Below, piece after piece: positions 1 to 7,814 of a DNA stretch of 16,295 nt. A model generated the notes under the pieces. That model saw only the letters and a program-made list of their open reading frames with translations, did not search any database and was not told where the DNA came from. This DNA is from Flavobacteriaceae bacterium (GTDB lineage: Bacteria; Bacteroidota; Bacteroidia; Flavobacteriales; Flavobacteriaceae), in NCBI GenBank assembly GCA_002693605.1, contig NZQO01000068.1, positions 1-16,295 of the forward strand. Direction: 5' to 3'. Position numbers and translations under genes: made by a program. The number at the start of each line of letters is the position of its first letter. Position 1 is the stretch's first letter.

Positions 1-572
1 ACGCATACGGCACCGACGACGCTTGTGAAAAACCTGATTCATCAAAGTAATAGAGCTCGTGCTCGCCTTGGTCCTCTCGCTCGTGAAGCGCTTTCATCAA
101 GCCTTGCGTTTTGCGAAAGTCCGTTTCGTCACGCTGGGTCTTGAGTGAATGCCGAATGCGCTTGAAGCTATGGCCATTTTTTTTTCAACGCCCGGCGCAG
201 TGTCACCGTGGCGACAGACTTGCCAGTCTCTTCTTGAAAGCGAGCCTGTAAGGCGCGAATCTGATGGGGATGCTCGGCTACCAACGCTTGCAGTCGCTTG
301 TGATCGTGTTCATCGAGGGCGGGTGTTCGTCCACTACGCGGTTTGTCGGTGAGACCATCAAAACCGGACACTTCCCATTGCTTGAACCATCGTGATACGG
401 CATCGCGGCGAACCTGAAGTATCTCACTGATTTGGGTAATAGTATGGCCTTGGTCACTCAGTAGAATGGCATGCGCCCGACGACGGAGAGCGCGCTTCTC
501 GCCATGGTGATAGGCGGAGGTCAGCGTCTGTTGTTCAGGTTCAGTGAGAGGGGCAACGAAGCGTTTTTCCAT
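1..572 (-). mobile_element. IS630-family insertion sequence, partial (runs off the window start)
   Basis: Two minus-strand reading frames together encode an IS630-type transposase. The first (572 down to 168) holds the N-terminal helix-turn-helix part. A second frame, open from about 176 to the window edge, continues the protein: it reads NGHSFKRIRHSLK and later LYYFDESGF, which is the start of the DDE catalytic domain with its first Asp. The join lies at nine consecutive A on the minus strand (plus 176-184). Removing one A, or a +1 shift, restores one frame. The rest of the catalytic domain and the other end lie outside the window. I could not fix the inner end of the element; it lies somewhere between 573 and about 633. 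Confidence 0.8.
168..572 (-). CDS. IS630-family transposase, N-terminal (helix-turn-helix) part
   Basis: This 134-residue product is the DNA-binding half of an IS630/Tc1-like transposase. Residues about 25-75 form a helix-turn-helix region (RRRAHAILLSDQG, then ITQISEILQVRRDAVSRW). It is followed by GLTDKPRSGR, a signature linker of the family, and a second winged-helix-like segment ending VTLRRALKKKWP. It stops only because the poly-A tract at plus 176-184 puts the ribosome out of frame with the downstream catalytic part. In this family some members use programmed frameshifting or transcript slippage on A-runs, so the split could be functional. It could equally be an inactivating one-base insertion. 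The start ATG is at 572. Confidence 0.8.
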   Translation of the reverse strand: MEKRFVAPLTEPEQQTLTSAYHHGEKRALRRRAHAILLSDQGHTITQISEILQVRRDAVSRWFKQWEVSGFDGLTDKPRSGRTPALDEHDHKRLQALVAEHPHQIRALQARFQEETGKSVATVTLRRALKKKWP

Positions 573-633
573 GGTTCTGTCCGTGTCAGAAATCCTGGCA
601 TGGATATTACACGAAAACTTTAGATCAGGTACT

Positions 634-660
634 TAGCACGACAGCACAGATGTCGTGCTA
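634..660. repeat. Perfect 10-bp inverted repeat with 7-nt loop
   Basis: TAGCACGACA (634-643) pairs perfectly with TGTCGTGCTA (651-660) around a seven-base loop. It lies about 60 bases before the transposase start, so it may be a subterminal or terminal structure of the IS element. There is no T-run on either side, so a terminator role is not supported. Confidence 0.6.
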
Positions 661-702
661 TAGGGGGGCTTCTAACCCAATTCAATACATAGAGTCTGAG
701 CA

Positions 703-724
703 GATTAGTCGCCAGCGACTAATC
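703..724. repeat. Perfect 22-bp palindrome (10-2-10)
   Basis: GATTAGTCGC (703-712) and GCGACTAATC (715-724) are exact reverse complements with only CA between them. The tight spacing suggests a protein-binding operator or a recombination site rather than a transcriptional hairpin. No gene start lies next to it on either strand. Confidence 0.6.
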
Positions 725-909
725 CGCATATTGATCAAAAACCATATATCCTGATGCAATAATGCAACGTCCTCATCGTCACCCGTATAGCAGAGCCAAG
801 CCCTTGACCTCGAATACATGGCCTCCGACTGTAGCTGCTAGCGTTACTCTTCTCTTTCAAAGATTTATATAATTATCGGTGCCGAATTCACCCATTAGTC
901 TCTACATAT

Positions 910-1998
910 TTAGCCGATCTTTAGTACCGGCTTGACGGTAGTGCCATTTTTGGAGTCTTCGAAGGCTTGGTTAATCTGATCCGCTGGGTAGAGCGTGACC
1001 AGCTTATCGAAAGGAAAGCGACCTTCTTTGTAATAGGCAACCAACTGAGGGATGAACACCCGTGGTACCGAATCGCCCTCAATCACACCAATCAGGGACT
1101 TTCCTTCCGCCATCAAGTCGTGGTGAACATCTAACGTAACCTCTGGGGTGACACCGACAATTGCCGAGACACCTAAAGGACGCAGAGCCTGTAGTGACTG
1201 ACGTACCACGAGTGGCACACCGGTTGTTTCCACAGCGTACTCACTGCCATTACCGGTAATCTCTCGCACGCGCTCAATAGTTTGTTCCTGCTTGCCATTA
1301 ACGGTGTGAGTTGCGCCCAGTTCGCGAGCGAGCGCCAAGCGACTTTCGTTTACGTCCACCGCAATGATGCGCTGACAGCCAATGATCTTAGCTGCCATGA
1401 CCGCGGAAAGGCCCACCGCGCCACAGCCATACACCACAATCGAGCTACCAAATTCAGGTTTCAGACGGTTAAGCACTGTCCCCGCCCCCGTCTGAATACC
1501 GCAACCCAATGGGCCGAGCATCGCTAACTCGACCTCCCGATCGACCTTCACTGCGTTACGCGCGCTTACCACGGCGTGGGTAGCAAACGAAGATTGGCCG
1601 AAGAAAGTTGCCAGTGCCTCGTTATCCCGCTGCAGCCGATGGCTGCCATCGTCCATGGCACCCCCGAAATTGAGTTCGTTGAATGTACCGCAAACGGTTG
1701 GATGCCCGGTCAAACAGTGATCACACTCTCCACAGTGTGCAAACGACAGCACCACATGGTCGCCAATTTCCAGACCCGTCACACCTGCACCGAGCGCCTC
1801 GACGACGCCAGCTCCTTCGTGCCCCAGCACAATAGGAAACGGCGCAATCCCCAAGTCACGGGCCACCGCATCAGTGTGACACACGCCAGTCGCAACGATA
1901 CGTACGCGGATCTCGCCGTTAGCCGGGTCAGTCAAGTCCACGTTTTGCCACTGAAAATCGTCACCCTGCTTTACCGTAACCGCTGCTTTAATTTGCAT
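910..1998 (-). CDS. Zinc-dependent aryl-alcohol dehydrogenase (benzyl / 4-hydroxybenzyl alcohol type)
   Basis: This 362-residue medium-chain (MDR) alcohol dehydrogenase oxidises an alcohol to an aldehyde with NAD. Catalytic zinc ligands are C40 (GVCHTD), H60-E61 (GHEGAG) and C166. The structural zinc site is C89, C92, C95 and C103. The Rossmann motif GCGAVG spans 191-196, with D215 (AVDVN) favouring NAD over NADP. The overall pattern matches the XylB/aryl-alcohol dehydrogenase branch. It is the last gene of the minus-strand cresol operon. The ATG at 1998 is preceded by GGGAGAAGAG, a good ribosome-binding site. In context it may convert 4-hydroxybenzyl alcohol, the first PchF product, to the aldehyde. 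The exact substrate is inferred; another benzylic alcohol is possible. Confidence 0.85.
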   Translation of the reverse strand: MQIKAAVTVKQGDDFQWQNVDLTDPANGEIRVRIVATGVCHTDAVARDLGIAPFPIVLGHEGAGVVEALGAGVTGLEIGDHVVLSFAHCGECDHCLTGHPTVCGTFNELNFGGAMDDGSHRLQRDNEALATFFGQSSFATHAVVSARNAVKVDREVELAMLGPLGCGIQTGAGTVLNRLKPEFGSSIVVYGCGAVGLSAVMAAKIIGCQRIIAVDVNESRLALARELGATHTVNGKQEQTIERVREITGNGSEYAVETTGVPLVVRQSLQALRPLGVSAIVGVTPEVTLDVHHDLMAEGKSLIGVIEGDSVPRVFIPQLVAYYKEGRFPFDKLVTLYPADQINQAFEDSKNGTTVKPVLKIG

Positions 1999-2048
1999 GA
2001 CTCTTCTCCCTTCGTGCTCCCGCCCGAAATGAACGGGAGCAGCTCAAA

Positions 2049-2956
2049 TCAAAAAAACTTAGTCAACTGTAGGCGGAGAGTATTCCCATCGCTCTCCAAA
2101 CCTTTTAGACCACCGGCCTGCGTGTCGTACTCATGATAATAGGCCCCTTTGAGTATCACACCGGCGGTGGCCCACAGATAGCCTGCTTCAGCCCCAATTG
2201 CATGGCGCTCCGCCTTGTCTGTGGTTGGCGCCTCCTCATCGGCTTCTAGTTGCCAGGCGTTATAGCCGACCAAGCCCAGCTCAAGACCGTTGTTCAAACG
2301 ATGGCCGAGCCCCACTCCACCAGCCAACTGTCTCCGGGAGTGACGCCGGTATCGTCTTGTTTGGTCTTGATCTCATATCGCGACAGGGCCGAGATGTTCC
2401 AACGTTTCTCCTCGTCAAAGTGCCACATGCCGCCCAAGGTAAGCATGGTAGTGCCGTATCCTTTGCCCACCGAAGCTGGGTTATCGGCATCAAAGTCAGC
2501 AGTGTCGAACCAGTGGCCGCCAGCGAAGGTAATATCCCATTGGGAACCGTGCCAACCGAGAATTATTGGGCCGACAAATAGATCACCGATGCCGTCATCG
2601 TCGAAGCGGCTCCCCCCGGCAACATCCAGATCAAACTCGATATCCAGCATGGGAATAATCGTCTCCATGCCGTAATCGGCACCTAGAACCGTCTTATCTG
2701 TCATCCATATAAATCGGTGGGCTAGTGCGCTGACCGTGCCGCTATTGTTCCCCGGCACGGATGAGCCGGAACCGTCATTGAAGCTGTCGACCTCATAATG
2801 AACCAGGTAGCCTCGATAATAGAGTCCTTGGGGCGGTGCCGCCGCTGCGCCCAAGCCCTCGATGCCGAGTGAGTAGTGGCCGTTAACGGCTAGTGCCGAA
2901 GACGCTGCGGCACTAGCACTGAGTGCCGCCAGGAAGATGGAGGTCGTTTTTTTCAT
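2049..2956 (-). pseudogene. Outer-membrane channel of the phenol/meta-pathway transporter type, split by a 1-bp frameshift
   Basis: The first frame (2956 down to about 2314) begins with a Sec signal peptide, MKKTTSIFLAALSASAAASSALA, shown here only as a motif of a K-rich n-region and an Ala-rich core. It continues with the amphipathic strands and aromatic residues of a beta-barrel. It reaches GDSWLVEWG and then runs into a stop. The second frame takes over directly with LGHRLNNGLELGLVGYNAW and ends LRLQLTKFF, with the terminal Phe typical of outer-membrane barrels. Adding one base to the GGGG tract (plus 2310-2313) rejoins the frames into about 302 residues, the usual size of this family. Members occur in aromatic-degradation operons and are thought to admit hydrophobic substrates. 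The frameshift may be a real mutation, phase variation or a sequencing error in a homopolymer. Confidence 0.75.
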
Positions 2957-2985
2957 GGCTTGTTGTCTCTTTTATCAGCCAACGA

Positions 2986-3008
2986 GTCACCCTCCCGAGT
3001 CGGGTGAC
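2986..3008 (-). repeat. Inverted repeat between pchA-type gene and outer-membrane gene
   Basis: GTCACCC (2986-2992) pairs with GGGTGAC (3002-3008) around nine bases, within the 92-base gap after the aldehyde dehydrogenase gene. No T-run follows on the minus strand, so it is more likely an mRNA processing or stabilising hairpin than a full terminator. This is inference. Confidence 0.45.
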
Positions 3009-3048
3009 AAGCGTTGTTATACGGGTAAAAGGGGTGTCTTCTGGGGAG

Positions 3049-4515
3049 TTAAAAAGGATAACGGCGCGGCGTTTGCTGCACGCTGATCCAGTGGTCGGTA
3101 GTAAACTCCTCGATTGCCCAATCACCATTGAAACGACCAAGGCCCGAGTTCTTCTCACCACCGAAGGGCACATGAGCCTCATCGTTAACTGGCATATCGT
3201 TGATATGAGTCATGCCTGCCTTGATGCCCTGGGCAAAGCGCATTCCGCGCTCGATATCACCACTGAAAACGCTGCTGGAGAGGCCGTACTCAGTGCCATT
3301 AGCCAGTTCTAGTGCGTGAGCCTCGTCCCGGGCTTTCTGAATACCGACCAACGGACCGAAGATCTCCTCACGACTGATTTCCATATCCGGGGTGACATCA
3401 CTGAATACATGCGGTGGGATCAACTGGCCATTAATCTCGCCCTCTACCAAAACGGTAGCGCCTTCACGCTTGGCAGTAGCAATCTTCTCTTCCAGCCCTT
3501 CACGCTGCTTGACGTTGATAACAGGCCCAACGACCGTAGCCATATCGTTGGGATCACCCACTTGCAGTCCTTTCACCTTGGTGACAAAGCGCTCGACAAA
3601 GTCGTCATAGACGCTTTCATCAACGATGATGCGGTTGACCGCCATGCAGATTTGTCCTTGGTGGAGAAATTTACCCATCGCCGCGGCGTTAACTGCCTGA
3701 TCAAGGTCTGCGTCATCCAACACTACGAAGGGGCTATTGCCACCAAGCTCCAGCGCCACCTTCTTAATATGTTCACCGCCGCTGGCGATTCGCCCGATAC
3801 CGCGGCCTACCTGGGTCGAGCCCGTGAAAGAGATCATACGGGGTACGCGGTGTTCGACGAAAGCATCCCCGATTTCGCTGCCAGCACCGACCACCACACT
3901 GAGTAGGCCGGCGGGCAGACCAGCCTCCTCGAAGATCTTCGCTAGCAGTAGTCCGCCAGTAACCGGCGTATCGCTAGCTGGCTTAACCACTACCGCATTG
4001 CCCAGCGCCAGCGCGGGGGCGATGGAACGCTGAGAAAGATGTAACGGAAAATTCCATGGGCTGATAACCCCCACCACGCCAAGAGGCTTGCGGTAGATAC
4101 GGTTTTCCTTACCTGGCACGTTGGAGGACATCGTCATACCGTGGACACGCCCCGGCATACTGGCAGCTTCTCGGGAGATACCGCGAGCCGCCCCCCACTC
4201 AATGTTTGCTTTTAGACGTGTGCTGCCTGATTCACGAATCAACCAGTCAATAATTTCTTCTTTACGCGCATCGAAGATCGCTACCACACGCTGCAATAAC
4301 TCAGCTCGCTCAGCAGGTGGCGTCGCCGCCCACTCGGTTTGGGCTTGTTCTGCCGTCGTGAATGCGGCATCCAAATCATCGCGATTGGCTAAGCGCGTCG
4401 TCAGCAGTACGCGGTTATCGTAAGGGTTGAGAACTTCGGTGGTACGCTCGCTACTGCCCTCGCGCCATTTACCACCGATTAGCTGAAGATAAAAATCGCT
4501 ATAAGTGCCGCTCAT
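3049..4515 (-). CDS. pchA: NAD(P)-dependent aryl-aldehyde dehydrogenase (4-hydroxybenzaldehyde dehydrogenase, PchA type)
   Basis: This 488-residue protein belongs to the aldehyde dehydrogenase superfamily, closest in pattern to benzaldehyde/vanillin dehydrogenases. The catalytic nucleophile is C290 (GQICMAVNR), the general base E256 (VALELGGN), the oxyanion residue N155 (SPWNFP) and the cofactor lysine K178. The nucleotide-binding turn FTGSTQVG spans 230-237, and E384 (EEIFGP) would bind the ribose. I chose the ATG at 4515 because AAAGGAG stands eight bases before it. An open frame reaches 4560, but those 15 extra residues lack a ribosome-binding site and family similarity. In the operon it would oxidise 4-hydroxybenzaldehyde from PchCF to 4-hydroxybenzoate. 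The symbol rests on context; benzaldehyde dehydrogenase is the main alternative. Confidence 0.85.
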   Translation of the reverse strand: MSGTYSDFYLQLIGGKWREGSSERTTEVLNPYDNRVLLTTRLANRDDLDAAFTTAEQAQTEWAATPPAERAELLQRVVAIFDARKEEIIDWLIRESGSTRLKANIEWGAARGISREAASMPGRVHGMTMSSNVPGKENRIYRKPLGVVGVISPWNFPLHLSQRSIAPALALGNAVVVKPASDTPVTGGLLLAKIFEEAGLPAGLLSVVVGAGSEIGDAFVEHRVPRMISFTGSTQVGRGIGRIASGGEHIKKVALELGGNSPFVVLDDADLDQAVNAAAMGKFLHQGQICMAVNRIIVDESVYDDFVERFVTKVKGLQVGDPNDMATVVGPVINVKQREGLEEKIATAKREGATVLVEGEINGQLIPPHVFSDVTPDMEISREEIFGPLVGIQKARDEAHALELANGTEYGLSSSVFSGDIERGMRFAQGIKAGMTHINDMPVNDEAHVPFGGEKNSGLGRFNGDWAIEEFTTDHWISVQQTPRRYPF

Positions 4516-4566
4516 TTTGTTGCTCCTTTGAATGCTCAGAGTCGTTACTACTGGTCGCAACCAACC

Positions 4567-5571
4567 TCATTTATAGATATCGAGATCTTCGGAAAGCACG
4601 AATTCCCCATCGTAATAATTGGCCATTTCATTGGTCAGCTGTTCGTCGCTCTGGCCAAAAAATAATGGGTGATTCATTACTAGTAACTCGGGGGCTATAT
4701 GGCGACCTATCTCGGCTAGCTGTTGCGTACTGGTATGAGCGTGGTACAGATAGTTTTGCCAATCTTGCGGGAGCTGACTTACGCCTTGCTCACTCATCAC
4801 TTCATGAATCAAAATATCGGCACCATCGAAGTACTGGTAAAGCTCCTCTTCATGCCGAGTATCTCCACTGATCACCACCGTTTTTTCGGGTGTTTCCACG
4901 CGATAGCCAAAGGCCATGCCATCTGCCCAACTTCCGTGATGAACGTTAAAGGCGGTAATGGTCACCTTGTCATCTTGGTGCACGACCTGAGTGTCGCTGA
5001 TCTCACTCACTTCAACTGTGAAACCATCTTCGCTAGCAGGTTGGGTACCGTGCAGCCGATGTTCGATATCGTCCAAATACGCTTCAAGAATATTTGTGGT
5101 CATCGCCTTCGTACCCTGGGGACCAACTACCTTCAGCGGTTCGCTACGGCCCATAATCCATGGACGAAGCATCAGCTCGGGCATACCCATCACATGGTCA
5201 GAGTCGAGGTGGGTGAGAAACACCTTGTTCATCGCTCCGTAAACCGAATTGTTGTCGAAGTAGATATCCTCAGGCATGAAGTCCTCACCGGAAAGGGCAT
5301 CGAAGTTCCTCACGAAGCCTGGACCGGCATCAAACAGATACATCTCCTTATCCACCACAATGAGTATCGATTGGCCTGCCCGCTCATGTTTCAAAACCGG
5401 AGTTCCTGTACCGAGCATCACCACTGTCGTATTGCTTTTATCACCAGGGGCATTTGCGTTTAGGTGACTTTCATCCCCATTATTGGCTAGCGCGCCACTC
5501 AGTGCTTGGATAACCAGTAAGCCTGTCAAGGTTATGGTCATCATTGGCTTAAACTTGAAATTGGGCTTCAT
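4567..5571 (-). CDS. Exported metallo-beta-lactamase-fold hydrolase with an HxDxDH metal motif
   Basis: This 334-residue protein starts with a Sec-type signal peptide (basic n-region, hydrophobic core about residues 10-24, likely cleavage after ALA at 27-29). A domain of the RNase Z/arylsulfatase-like MBL branch follows. Visible elements are VMLGTGTP (51-58), FDAGPG (80-85), the metal loop THLDSDH (120-126), H211-H212, ISGDTRH (234-240), LIHEV (254-258), HAHTS (277-281) and MNHPL (299-303). The second His of the usual HxHxDH is Asp here, so the metal site may differ. It sits between pchF and the aldehyde dehydrogenase gene, 51 bases before the latter, and is clearly part of the operon. No known p-cresol step needs a hydrolase, so the substrate is unknown. 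A lactone, ester or aryl sulfate are candidates only. Confidence 0.75.
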   Translation of the reverse strand: MKPNFKFKPMMTITLTGLLVIQALSGALANNGDESHLNANAPGDKSNTTVVMLGTGTPVLKHERAGQSILIVVDKEMYLFDAGPGFVRNFDALSGEDFMPEDIYFDNNSVYGAMNKVFLTHLDSDHVMGMPELMLRPWIMGRSEPLKVVGPQGTKAMTTNILEAYLDDIEHRLHGTQPASEDGFTVEVSEISDTQVVHQDDKVTITAFNVHHGSWADGMAFGYRVETPEKTVVISGDTRHEEELYQYFDGADILIHEVMSEQGVSQLPQDWQNYLYHAHTSTQQLAEIGRHIAPELLVMNHPLFFGQSDEQLTNEMANYYDGEFVLSEDLDIYK

Positions 5572-5617
5572 CTGTTCCCACCTTCTTGTATCGTTATTTT
5601 CTATGGCCCGTACCTAA

Positions 5618-5636
5618 AATTGAGAAAGACTCAATT
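5618..5636 (-). repeat. Short AT-rich hairpin after pchF
   Basis: AATTGAG (5618-5624) pairs with CTCAATT (5630-5636) around AAAGA. On the minus strand it is followed by only a short T-run (TTTT). It lies in the 120-base gap between pchF and the MBL gene, beside a second inverted repeat, GCGGAAG/CTTCCGC (5643-5649 / 5675-5681). Partial termination or mRNA processing is possible but not shown. Confidence 0.4.
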
Positions 5637-5691
5637 CAAGCGGCGGAAGTTGATGGAACTTGGAACATAACTGGCTTCCGCGAACTCAAGT

Positions 5692-7242
5692 CTACTGACG
5701 GATACCCGATTTACCTGGCGATAAGATGCCATTGGGATCCAGTGCATTCTTCAGAGCGGTATGCACATTGCGCAGCGGCTCGCCGAACGTTCCGGCTACT
5801 TGCTCCATGAACTCAGTGTTAGTGCGGTAGAGGCCATAGCCCCGCTTGGCGAACTCATCAATCAACTCTGCAAAACAGTCATGAGCGCGTTGAGTCTCTT
5901 CTGGATCTTCACGGTTGTAGAGCAAATCGATGACATGGTGCATATCGCGCCAGCCGACAATGTACTCGGCTACGTAGTCAAAGCCATACTTGCCGAGAAT
6001 TTTTTGAGCTAACTCAGTCTGATCCTTAGTCTCACTACCCTTGGCCTGTGACACCGGGGCAAACCACATAGAACCGCCGCCACCGCGCCAGTTGTACAGC
6101 CCAAACTCCTGCAGATTCATGTCGCCCTTCATCAACGCCGAGCGATACTCGAAGCCGCCACCACGCTGTTCGGCTTCATCGCCATACATGATTTTAGCTT
6201 TGCCGCTGGCCCCAAATGCTTGCTCGACGATATTCCAGTTGACCTCGATCTGCTCGGGTGTGCCGTAGAGCGCCGCGTAGACGTTCCACTCGCCAATGCC
6301 TTCATCTTGCTTGATCCGCTCTATGGCTTCCCTTGGTATGGATTCTTTACCATCGTAATAGTGCTTGCGTACCACATGGGTACCTGCGTCCCACAGGGTA
6401 TGCACAATCACTACTGCGTTAGGAATGATTTGAGAGATACGCAGTGGTCGCAGCACATCAACGATCTCAGCGATATCTTCGGGATCCTGATACTGGATCA
6501 AGAAAGGTCGATAAGCCGGTGGTTCGGGCATCAGCCACAATCCCATCTTAGTCACGACACCATAGTTGGATTGGGTGAAGAGACCATCGATATAGGGACC
6601 ATAGCCCCACTTGAATACCTGCCATGAACTGGAATTCTCAATTCCGCCCATGCCGGTGCGAATCATCTCACCATTGGCCAGCACCACTTCCATGCCGCAC
6701 TGAAACATGAAGTGCTCGCCGTAAGGGGTGTAGCCCACACCACGATCAAGGGTATTGCCAACTGGCCCAGCAATCGCCGACGGTGCGGGCGGATCTAACC
6801 AAAGCTTGTAGCCTTTCTCTTGGATATAGTCGTAGAGCTGCTGGTACGTGACGCCGGGTTCGATCAGCGCTGTACAGACCTCAGGATCCACACTGAGAAT
6901 ACGATTCATGCGATGAAGATCGAGAATGACTTGGCCGGTTTCGCCGGGTGCAGCTGACCCGTATCCAAGGTTTTTACCCGTAGAAATGGTCCAGATCGGT
7001 ACTTTATACTCGTTGCAAATACGTACAAGTTCCTGCACCTGCTCAGCGTCATTGGGCAGCAACGCAGCCGAGGGAATATAGTCGGAAGCATCTCCAGCCA
7101 TCATTATTTTGGTATAGGGTGCTAGCTGTTCGCTCTCGGTCAGAACGCTCTCGCTTCCAATCGTTTCGCGAAATTGATTTAACGCGGCATCGAAATCGGC
7201 CTCTGCAATGCCTTTAGGCAGAATACGCTTTGTCGTGCTCAT
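5692..7242 (-). CDS. pchF: 4-cresol dehydrogenase (hydroxylating), flavoprotein subunit
   Basis: This 516-residue flavoprotein belongs to the vanillyl-alcohol oxidase/PCMH family and hydroxylates the methyl group of p-cresol. The FAD-binding PP-loop region (TGKNLGYGSA, 88-97) is followed by the substrate-binding cap. The stretch around LYNWRGGGG places Y383 at the tyrosine that carries the covalent 8-alpha-O-tyrosyl FAD in Pseudomonas putida (Tyr384 there, from memory). With the same offset of one, Y94, E379, W393, H435, Y472 and R473 match its active-site residues, so activity on 4-alkylphenols is likely. There is no signal peptide, although the P. putida enzyme is reported as periplasmic. 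The gene lies 31 bases after the Tat-signal gene. The ribosome-binding site is weak (GAGAGAC), which suggests coupling. Confidence 0.93.
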   Translation of the reverse strand: MSTTKRILPKGIAEADFDAALNQFRETIGSESVLTESEQLAPYTKIMMAGDASDYIPSAALLPNDAEQVQELVRICNEYKVPIWTISTGKNLGYGSAAPGETGQVILDLHRMNRILSVDPEVCTALIEPGVTYQQLYDYIQEKGYKLWLDPPAPSAIAGPVGNTLDRGVGYTPYGEHFMFQCGMEVVLANGEMIRTGMGGIENSSSWQVFKWGYGPYIDGLFTQSNYGVVTKMGLWLMPEPPAYRPFLIQYQDPEDIAEIVDVLRPLRISQIIPNAVVIVHTLWDAGTHVVRKHYYDGKESIPREAIERIKQDEGIGEWNVYAALYGTPEQIEVNWNIVEQAFGASGKAKIMYGDEAEQRGGGFEYRSALMKGDMNLQEFGLYNWRGGGGSMWFAPVSQAKGSETKDQTELAQKILGKYGFDYVAEYIVGWRDMHHVIDLLYNREDPEETQRAHDCFAELIDEFAKRGYGLYRTNTEFMEQVAGTFGEPLRNVHTALKNALDPNGILSPGKSGIRQ

Positions 7243-7273
7243 AAACGTGTCTCTCGATTATTGTGATAAAGAT

Positions 7274-7810
7274 TCAGAGTTGGACCAGGAAGCTCAGCTC
7301 GCTGACATTCGTCGTAGTTGGCGTGCCCAAAAAATGTCGCGCATGACGATCGCGAGCTGAGGCCAACGCTAAGCGGGCATATTCACGTCCTAAAGAAGCT
7401 TGCCAACTTCCCGTTTCAATAGTCGTTGGCTCGACAATAGGCCCGCGGTGACTTAACAAATGATGCTGGTTTGACTCATGGCGCCCCAGTGCAAGAATCC
7501 GACCACGTCCGGCAAGCAGGCTCGTAAGTAGTACGATCCCCGACTCATCGGTAAAGCCGGCTGCCAGCGTTCCGCTGGGTAAGGCACTCAGCGCTAGCGG
7601 GTTAAGGCGTCCTTCATAGCGTGGTTTCAAACCTAGCTGACGGAGCCCAAGCCCTAGCTCGGTGGTCGACTTATTACTACCGTAAAGATTGATCTGGCCT
7701 TGCTGCGACACATTTGCCTGGTTCGCGGCGAAGGCACTACCTATCGATAACGGTGCGGTGGCGCCCAGTAATAAGCTATTTTTAAGTAACGCACGGCGTG
7801 TTAGCTTCAT
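7274..7810 (-). CDS. pchX: Tat-signal protein at the pchX position (function unknown)
   Basis: With the start at 7810 the product has 178 residues and begins MKLTRRALLKNSLLLG, a good twin-arginine (Tat) export signal, with likely cleavage after SAFA (about residue 28). I prefer this start over the longer open frame to 7867. GAGGAG precedes it at normal spacing, and the extra region would overlap the cytochrome gene. GAGGAG overlaps the cytochrome stop codon, so the two genes are probably translationally coupled. The mature part (NLYGSNKSTTELGLGLRQLG and on) has no cofactor motif I recognise. The gene lies between pchC and pchF, as pchX does in the P. putida pchACXF cluster (from memory), and the symbol is given on that basis. 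A role in export or assembly of PchF is my inference. Confidence 0.7.
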   Translation of the reverse strand: MKLTRRALLKNSLLLGATAPLSIGSAFAANQANVSQQGQINLYGSNKSTTELGLGLRQLGLKPRYEGRLNPLALSALPSGTLAAGFTDESGIVLLTSLLAGRGRILALGRHESNQHHLLSHRGPIVEPTTIETGSWQASLGREYARLALASARDRHARHFLGTPTTTNVSELSFLVQL

Positions 7811-7814
7811 GGCA

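Larger units (their letters stand above)
573..909. other. Gene-free stretch between the IS630 element and the cresol operon
   Basis: I see no convincing gene in this AT-leaning interval. It contains the outer end of the insertion sequence (exact tip not determined), two strong inverted repeats listed separately (634-660 and 703-724) and a lone TTGATCAA at 731-738. No T-rich intrinsic terminator for the minus-strand cresol operon, which ends at 910, is evident. Confidence 0.5.

Noticed and set aside
731..738. TTGATCAA, half of an XylR/DmpR enhancer site
   Set aside because: It is a single 8-base palindrome with no second half, -24/-12 element or gene start nearby, and is expected by chance.
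1576..2136. 186-codon plus-strand frame opposite the alcohol dehydrogenase
   Set aside because: It is a shadow of the MDR dehydrogenase, whose zinc and Rossmann motifs are intact on the minus strand.
4723..5463. 246-codon plus-strand frame opposite the MBL-fold gene
   Set aside because: It has no ribosome-binding site or recognisable motif. The minus-strand product has a signal peptide and metal-binding motifs.
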